Shown here one piece after another: positions 59,025-64,000 of a stretch of DNA of 64,000 nt. The notes beneath the pieces were generated by a model. It did not search any database, had not been told where the DNA came from, and saw nothing but the letters and a program-made list of their open reading frames with translations. The position numbers and the translations under genes are program-made. The stretch is from NCBI GenBank assembly GCA_001803225.1, contig MHBF01000077.1, positions 1 to 64,000 of the forward strand, written 5' to 3'. The DNA comes from Lentisphaerae bacterium GWF2_44_16 (GTDB lineage Bacteria > Verrucomicrobiota > Lentisphaeria > Victivallales > GWF2-45-14). Numbering within the stretch: the stretch's first letter is position 1; the number at the start of each line of letters is the position of its first letter.

Positions 59025-61362
59025 ATTCATCATCAATGATTATTTTTCTGGCGTCATTGAAATCATGTTCAAGCGCATGAAGCATGGAGCGGGCTTTTTC
59101 CAATTCTCCGGCTTCGCAGTTTTTTTCCAGTTCAAAGGCTGTCTCCGCGAATTTTTTCATTGCCAGGTTTCTGCCGGAGCCTTTGAGTGTATGAGCTATG
59201 CGTTCAGAGGAGACGAGATCTTGTTTTTCTAGTTCTCCTGTCAATTCTTTTATCATTTCAGGAGTGCTGGTTAGGAAATATTCCAGAAGCTCTTTCAGGA
59301 GAGATTCACTGTTATCCATAAAAGCAAAAGCTTTTTTTCTGTCAAAAATTCCAAGGATATCCGCCGGGGATGAAAGAATTTCCGTTTCCGGTATGATTTC
59401 TTCCGTTTCATCTTTTTCAAGAATGTGCCCTAGATATTTTGTAAGAATTGAGAAGAGGGCTTTTCTATCAATGGGTTTTGTCAGGAAATCGTCCATGCCG
59501 GCTTCTTCGCTTTTGGTTTTTCCAGTATCCATGGCGTTGGCGGTAAGGGTTATGATTGGGACGCGGGTTTTCTTTTCCAGTTTGCGTATGACCCGCACGG
59601 CTTCAAGGCCGTCCATAACTGGCATTTGCATATCCATAAATATTATATCATAGCTTTTATCTTTGAATTTATTTGATGCCTCAAGGCCGTTTTCCGCGCA
59701 GTCAACATTGCATCCAAATGAATTGAGGAAATTTGCCGCGATTTTGCGGTTTATCTGGTTATCTTCGGCGAGAAGGACTTCAGGGGGCCTTTTCCATGCG
59801 CTGAGAATGCCGTTTTCATGCTCAACCATATTTTTTTCAGGTATTTCAAGAGGCAGGGTAAAAGAGAATGTAATTCCCTGACCACCTTCTCTGCTTTTGA
59901 CATATATTTTTCCACCCATCCGTTCCACAAGCATTTTACATATAGCCAAGCCCAGTCCCGTGCCGCCGAATTTGCGGGTAATGGTAATGTCGGTCTGTGA
60001 AAACTTTTCAAAAAGGAGTGGAATTTTTTCTTCCGGAATTCCTATTCCGGTATCGTTGACGTTGAAAAGAATCAGGTTCGTATCGGAGGTCTCCTCGATG
60101 AGCTCAAGGGAGAGTTCTATTTTTCCCTTGAGAGTGAATTTTATGGAATTGGAGATGAGGTTCATGAGCACCTGCCGTACTCTGAAGATATCTCCGACAA
60201 CGAAATCAGGGATGTTTTCCGGGATTATCAGTTCCAGTTCCAGACCTTTGTTTTTAGCTTTGTATTTCATGACATTACAGAGGCCGGAGAGCATGTTTTT
60301 CAGTTGAAACGGCTTGAATTCAAACTCAAGTTTGCCTGCTTCTATTTTGGAAAGGTCCAGCACGTTATTTACGAGTGACATGAGCATGTCGCTCGAATAG
60401 TTGAGGTCTGTTATATATTCTTTCTGAATGTCGCTGAGATCTGTTTTTGAGAGGAGCTCTATAATACCGATGACCCCGTTAAGGGGAGTTCTTATTTCAT
60501 GGCTCATATTGGCGAGAAAATCGGATTTTGCGGCGGTGGCGGCGCTGGCTTCCATGGCGGCGTCCTCGGCTTCTTTTTTTGCTGTTTCCAATTCTATTCG
60601 CGTTTTTTCCCTGATAAGCGCGCCGGCTATGGCGCTTCCCAGCGCGGCAAGTATTGATATCTCGTTATTGTTCCATGCCCTTTCATTATGGCAGTCGTCA
60701 ACTCCTATGAAGCCCCAGAAGCGTCCGTGGAGAAATATGGGAGCGATAAGGAGTGAAATGATATTGTGTTCTCCGAAAAGTTTCTGTTCCTCAAGGGGAA
60801 ATTCCTTGAGCAGGCCGTTGATGGAGTTACCCGCGGATATTTCTTTGTACCAGCGCGGAAACAATTTATCGCAGGAAACATTTTGGAATTTACTTATATC
60901 CATGTCTGATTTAACAGCTTCGCTTGACCATTGGTAACGATGGCTCATCAGATGTTCACCGGTTTCGGAAGCATCATCATGAGTTTCAAAAATATATACT
61001 CTGTCAACCTTGAAAGTGTCGCCGGTGATTTTCAACGCCTTTGAAACAGCGCTGGAACTGTTTTCCGAAGAGGCCAGCAGTGATATGGCTATTTCGGATG
61101 AAGTAGCCAAAAGGCGATCCCTCTTACGGAGGTTTTCAGCTGTATCAATGAGTTCGGCGGTTTTGGCAATAACAATATTCTGCAAGTTGTTCTTCAGGGA
61201 TTCGAGTTCTTCATTTTTCTGACTCAATTCTTTCAGCAGTTCGGAATATCTTATCGAGTTATCCTCGCTTTCCTTCCGCATCAGCTGAAGCTCGTTCTGC
61301 ATCTGCTTATATCTTATCTGGAGTTTGGAATACTCCCTGCTGATGTCCTGTCCTTCGCTCAT
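59014..61362 (-). CDS. Soluble hybrid sensor histidine kinase (coiled coil, GAF, HisKA, HATPase, REC, Hpt)
   Basis: FLANMSHEIRTPLNGVIGIIELL; GTGLGLAICKMLVERMGG; IIFMDMQMPVMDGLEAVR; IAHTLKGSGRNLAM. Confidence 0.95.
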   Translation of the reverse strand: MSEGQDISREYSKLQIRYKQMQNELQLMRKESEDNSIRYSELLKELSQKNEELESLKNNLQNIVIAKTAELIDTAENLRKRDRLLATSSEIAISLLASSENSSSAVSKALKITGDTFKVDRVYIFETHDDASETGEHLMSHRYQWSSEAVKSDMDISKFQNVSCDKLFPRWYKEISAGNSINGLLKEFPLEEQKLFGEHNIISLLIAPIFLHGRFWGFIGVDDCHNERAWNNNEISILAALGSAIAGALIREKTRIELETAKKEAEDAAMEASAATAAKSDFLANMSHEIRTPLNGVIGIIELLSKTDLSDIQKEYITDLNYSSDMLMSLVNNVLDLSKIEAGKLEFEFKPFQLKNMLSGLCNVMKYKAKNKGLELELIIPENIPDFVVGDIFRVRQVLMNLISNSIKFTLKGKIELSLELIEETSDTNLILFNVNDTGIGIPEEKIPLLFEKFSQTDITITRKFGGTGLGLAICKMLVERMGGKIYVKSREGGQGITFSFTLPLEIPEKNMVEHENGILSAWKRPPEVLLAEDNQINRKIAANFLNSFGCNVDCAENGLEASNKFKDKSYDIIFMDMQMPVMDGLEAVRVIRKLEKKTRVPIITLTANAMDTGKTKSEEAGMDDFLTKPIDRKALFSILTKYLGHILEKDETEEIIPETEILSSPADILGIFDRKKAFAFMDNSESLLKELLEYFLTSTPEMIKELTGELEKQDLVSSERIAHTLKGSGRNLAMKKFAETAFELEKNCEAGELEKARSMLHALEHDFNDARKIIIDDEFMK

Positions 61363-62252
61363 GGATACAGCTCCCCGGCGTTTTCCATTCTTTCCAGTTC
61401 CGTCTGGACGTCTTCAAAAATTATTTCAACATTGTCGCGTTCCAGTTTAAGATTTGAGAGACAGCTGAGATAGTTTTCGCTTTGTGTTTCGGAAGAGCCT
61501 TCGAAGCCGAGCCCGTTTATGTTACAGATGTGTTCGGCGATGGATATTGTCATGGTAAGTTTTGCAAAATCAGGATTTACTCCAAGAGGACGGTGGTGAA
61601 AGGCTATGGCTTTGGTCATTTCTTCTGGAAGCTTCCATGAAAGCGTCAAGTCTCTTCCCACATCAGTGTGATCATAACCGGCCAGCGCCTTTTCACGTTC
61701 GATGAAAAGCGACTTGCTTTCGGCTGTTTCAAGCATCAGTTCCTGAAAAAATTCCGGCATGAACTGTTCCTCCGCCATTATGCCTATGTCATGAAGAAGT
61801 GCCGCGGAATAGATGTCATCGCCATGTTCCCTGAATTCCTTCCGGTAAATATTCTTGCCGCAGAGCGCGACCGCCAGTGAGTGTTTCCAGAGTTTTTTTC
61901 TCGAATAGCTTCCTATTTCCTTTTCATCTTCAAAGAGTTTTCCCACTTTCAGGCTCAGGGTCATTTCGCGGATGTTGTTAAAGCCTATCATCACGATGGC
62001 TTCCTGTATTGCCGAAACCCTTCTTTTGAGCCCGTAATAAGCAGAATTCGCCCTGCGGAGTATTTTTGCGCAGAGAGGGGGGTCTATTTCTATAAGCGCT
62101 TTCAGTTCAAGCGCGCTGGAATTAGGGTTTCTTATCAGCTGCATTATTCTGTTGACTACCGAACCGATGGAAGCCAGTTCCGATTGTCCCGCCTTTCTGA
62201 CAAGGTTTTCCAGACTCAGTAATTTTTTCTTTTCATTTTTTATAGCTCGCAC
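61359..62252 (-). CDS. HDOD-domain protein
   Basis: LASIGSVVNRIMQLIRNPNSSALELKALIEIDPPLCAKILRRANSAYYG; AALLHDIGIMAEEQF. Confidence 0.92.
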   Translation of the reverse strand: MRAIKNEKKKLLSLENLVRKAGQSELASIGSVVNRIMQLIRNPNSSALELKALIEIDPPLCAKILRRANSAYYGLKRRVSAIQEAIVMIGFNNIREMTLSLKVGKLFEDEKEIGSYSRKKLWKHSLAVALCGKNIYRKEFREHGDDIYSAALLHDIGIMAEEQFMPEFFQELMLETAESKSLFIEREKALAGYDHTDVGRDLTLSWKLPEEMTKAIAFHHRPLGVNPDFAKLTMTISIAEHICNINGLGFEGSSETQSENYLSCLSNLKLERDNVEIIFEDVQTELERMENAGELYP

Positions 62253-62339
62253 TTGTTGTCCTCTGTGTGCGGTTAATTATGTTTGCTGAATATAAATAAA
62301 ATTCTATTCAAGTCAAGCGGGAAAAAAAGCTGCGCCTTT

Positions 62340-63614
62340 TCAGAAATCATTTTTTCGCATCCAGTTGAGCAGAAGAGTTTTTTGGGAAAGATGCTCTTCA
62401 TCCAGATTCACGCCGTTGGATCTGAATAATTCCCTGAAAGCCGGAATAATTTCCAGCGCGGGATATTTTTCCGGCTCGGCGCGTTCACAGAAATGAATGA
62501 ATTTCAAAGTTCTGAAAGCGTCAAACCAGGTATTGAAAGCATCATGCAGTTTTTTTAAATCACGGGGTGTATTCCGGCATATTTTTTTCCAGTCTTCACG
62601 GAAGTTGAGGGAATTCAGGAATTTCGTAAAATCGGAGAGAAGAGATTTTTCAAAAATGGAATAAAGAAATGGAAATTCATCAAGTCCCGTTTCTGAAACC
62701 AACTGCAATGTCTGCTTCATCAGATTGAAAATTAAAGGATTATAAAGTTTTATTTTTTTCCCGTCCAGAATCTCCCTGATTTTAGGTCCGGTGCCGAAAG
62801 AAACCCTGTTTGACGGTCTGGAAGAGGGGAAAACACATGCGCCGGAAATTTGAATCAGCGGCCCCAGCTTTCTCAGGGCCTGAAGAAAATAAAAATCTTC
62901 TCCTCCATTTTTTTCCCTCATTCCTCCTGCCTTTATATATGCTTCCGCAGTGCAGACCATGGCCGAACCGAGGGCATGATAGGCATAAGGTGATCCTGCG
63001 AACCGGAGCCCGGCAAGATAATATCTCATGAAGAGCTCATAATCAATTATCGCGGAATTTTCGGCGTCTGAAGCTCCCGGCTGATGCTCAAAACTGAAAA
63101 TCCCGCCCGGCGCGTTTTTTTCAGCGTTGAAACTTTTCAGTGCCGCCGCAATGTAATCCGCGCTTACAAGGGTATCTGCGTCGAGGCAGAAAAGCAAGGG
63201 ATTTTCTTCCATATCAAGATATCTGAGCGCTATATCCATTCCAAGTTTTCTGGCGCTTCCCACGCCTCCCCCCGAAGAAAGTTCAAGCCCCTTTGAAGAA
63301 GCGTCTATCAGAAAAAGATTCATTTTTTTCTGAAATCCGAAGGAATCCGTTCTTAAATATGAAAGGAGTTCCTGATTGTCATTGATTTTTTCCGCTTCGG
63401 CATCAGGCGGATTGTTTACGACTGCCAGAACAAGTGTGTCGAACAGCATTTCAGGTGGATGCAGTGCTATTCCGGCAAGGGTTGCCGGAAGGTACTCCGC
63501 TTCCGCGTATGCCGGGATTACAATAGCCCGCCTGAAAAGCCTTCCGGAAATAATGGGTTCCAGTTCGTGCGAAACTGGATTTTTCCGTAAATATTTTTCC
63601 AATGGCTTATTCAT
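62340..63614 (-). CDS. GT2-family glycosyltransferase
   Basis: RRAIVIPAYAEAEYLPATLAGIALHPPE...LLFCLDADTLVSADYIAAALKSF...GGEDFYFLQALRKLG. Confidence 0.85.
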   Translation of the reverse strand: MNKPLEKYLRKNPVSHELEPIISGRLFRRAIVIPAYAEAEYLPATLAGIALHPPEMLFDTLVLAVVNNPPDAEAEKINDNQELLSYLRTDSFGFQKKMNLFLIDASSKGLELSSGGGVGSARKLGMDIALRYLDMEENPLLFCLDADTLVSADYIAAALKSFNAEKNAPGGIFSFEHQPGASDAENSAIIDYELFMRYYLAGLRFAGSPYAYHALGSAMVCTAEAYIKAGGMREKNGGEDFYFLQALRKLGPLIQISGACVFPSSRPSNRVSFGTGPKIREILDGKKIKLYNPLIFNLMKQTLQLVSETGLDEFPFLYSIFEKSLLSDFTKFLNSLNFREDWKKICRNTPRDLKKLHDAFNTWFDAFRTLKFIHFCERAEPEKYPALEIIPAFRELFRSNGVNLDEEHLSQKTLLLNWMRKNDF

Positions 63615-63999
63615 TTGTATTCAGATACAGAGTATCCGCAAATTCCAGAAATTTATTTACTCCGACAACGCCGGGGCGCGCGTCGGGACTGATACCCTGA
63701 GACGCAAAAGCATCTATTGTTTTTTCTTTTCCGAAAAGCGCGGCAATTGCTTTGAACATTTTTTTGCGTCTGTGGGCAAATGCAAGTTTCAGGACGCATG
63801 AAAGCTGTTTTCTGCGTTTCAGGTCGGGTATTTGCGCCTTTCTGGTGAAATGCAGTATAGCCGAATCGACATTGGGACGGGGAAAAAATACCTGAGGGGG
63901 CACAATGCGCAATATTTCCACGTCATAAACAGTTTGCGTCCTGACGGAAAGTGACCCGTAACTTCCGGTATCCGGTTCCGAGGCGAGGCGCTGTCCCAT
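63607..63999 (-). CDS. rsmA: 16S rRNA dimethyladenosine transferase, C-terminal part (truncated by window end)
   Basis: SYGSLSVRTQTVYDVEILRIVPPQVFFPRPNVDSAILHFTRK. Confidence 0.92.
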   Translation of the reverse strand: MGQRLASEPDTGSYGSLSVRTQTVYDVEILRIVPPQVFFPRPNVDSAILHFTRKAQIPDLKRRKQLSCVLKLAFAHRRKKMFKAIAALFGKEKTIDAFASQGISPDARPGVVGVNKFLEFADTLYLNTNE

Positions 64000-64000
64000 T

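Overview
Mostly protein-coding bacterial chromosome segment of moderate GC. Gene content (several pseudopilin-like proteins ending in an H-x(n)-DGH motif, large secreted glycan-active proteins, an MFS-HEAT fusion) suggests the PVC group, probably Lentisphaerota/Victivallales; this is an inference, with no marker phylogeny run. Housekeeping genes include cysS, pyrH, a XerC/D-type recombinase, apbE, rpsO-pnp, rsmE, hpt, etfB, the 3' part of rsmA (truncated by the window end) and tRNA-Ser(CGA). Accessory content includes (i) two glycan-degradation cassettes in which a regulator, pseudopilin-like genes and a large secreted glycan-active enzyme sit together; (ii) a cobalamin riboswitch with terminator upstream of cbiZ, apparently co-transcribed with a pseudopilin-like gene and a membrane protein; (iii) a GntR-HTH/solute-binding-domain fusion regulator whose stop codon overlaps the start of a pseudopilin-like gene; (iv) a two-gene unit resembling a peptidoglycan-hydrolase effector and exported immunity protein, with an unusual palindromic upstream site and a large interleaved inverted-repeat structure downstream; (v) a Fic gene split so that the inhibitory motif and catalytic motif lie in different overlapping frames, next to tRNA-Ser; (vi) a 47-bp tandem repeat with covarying hairpins; (vii) a long rpsO-pnp intergenic stem-loop. 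No CRISPR array, rRNA or transposase was seen. Family assignments come from motif recognition in the supplied translations; no database search was run.
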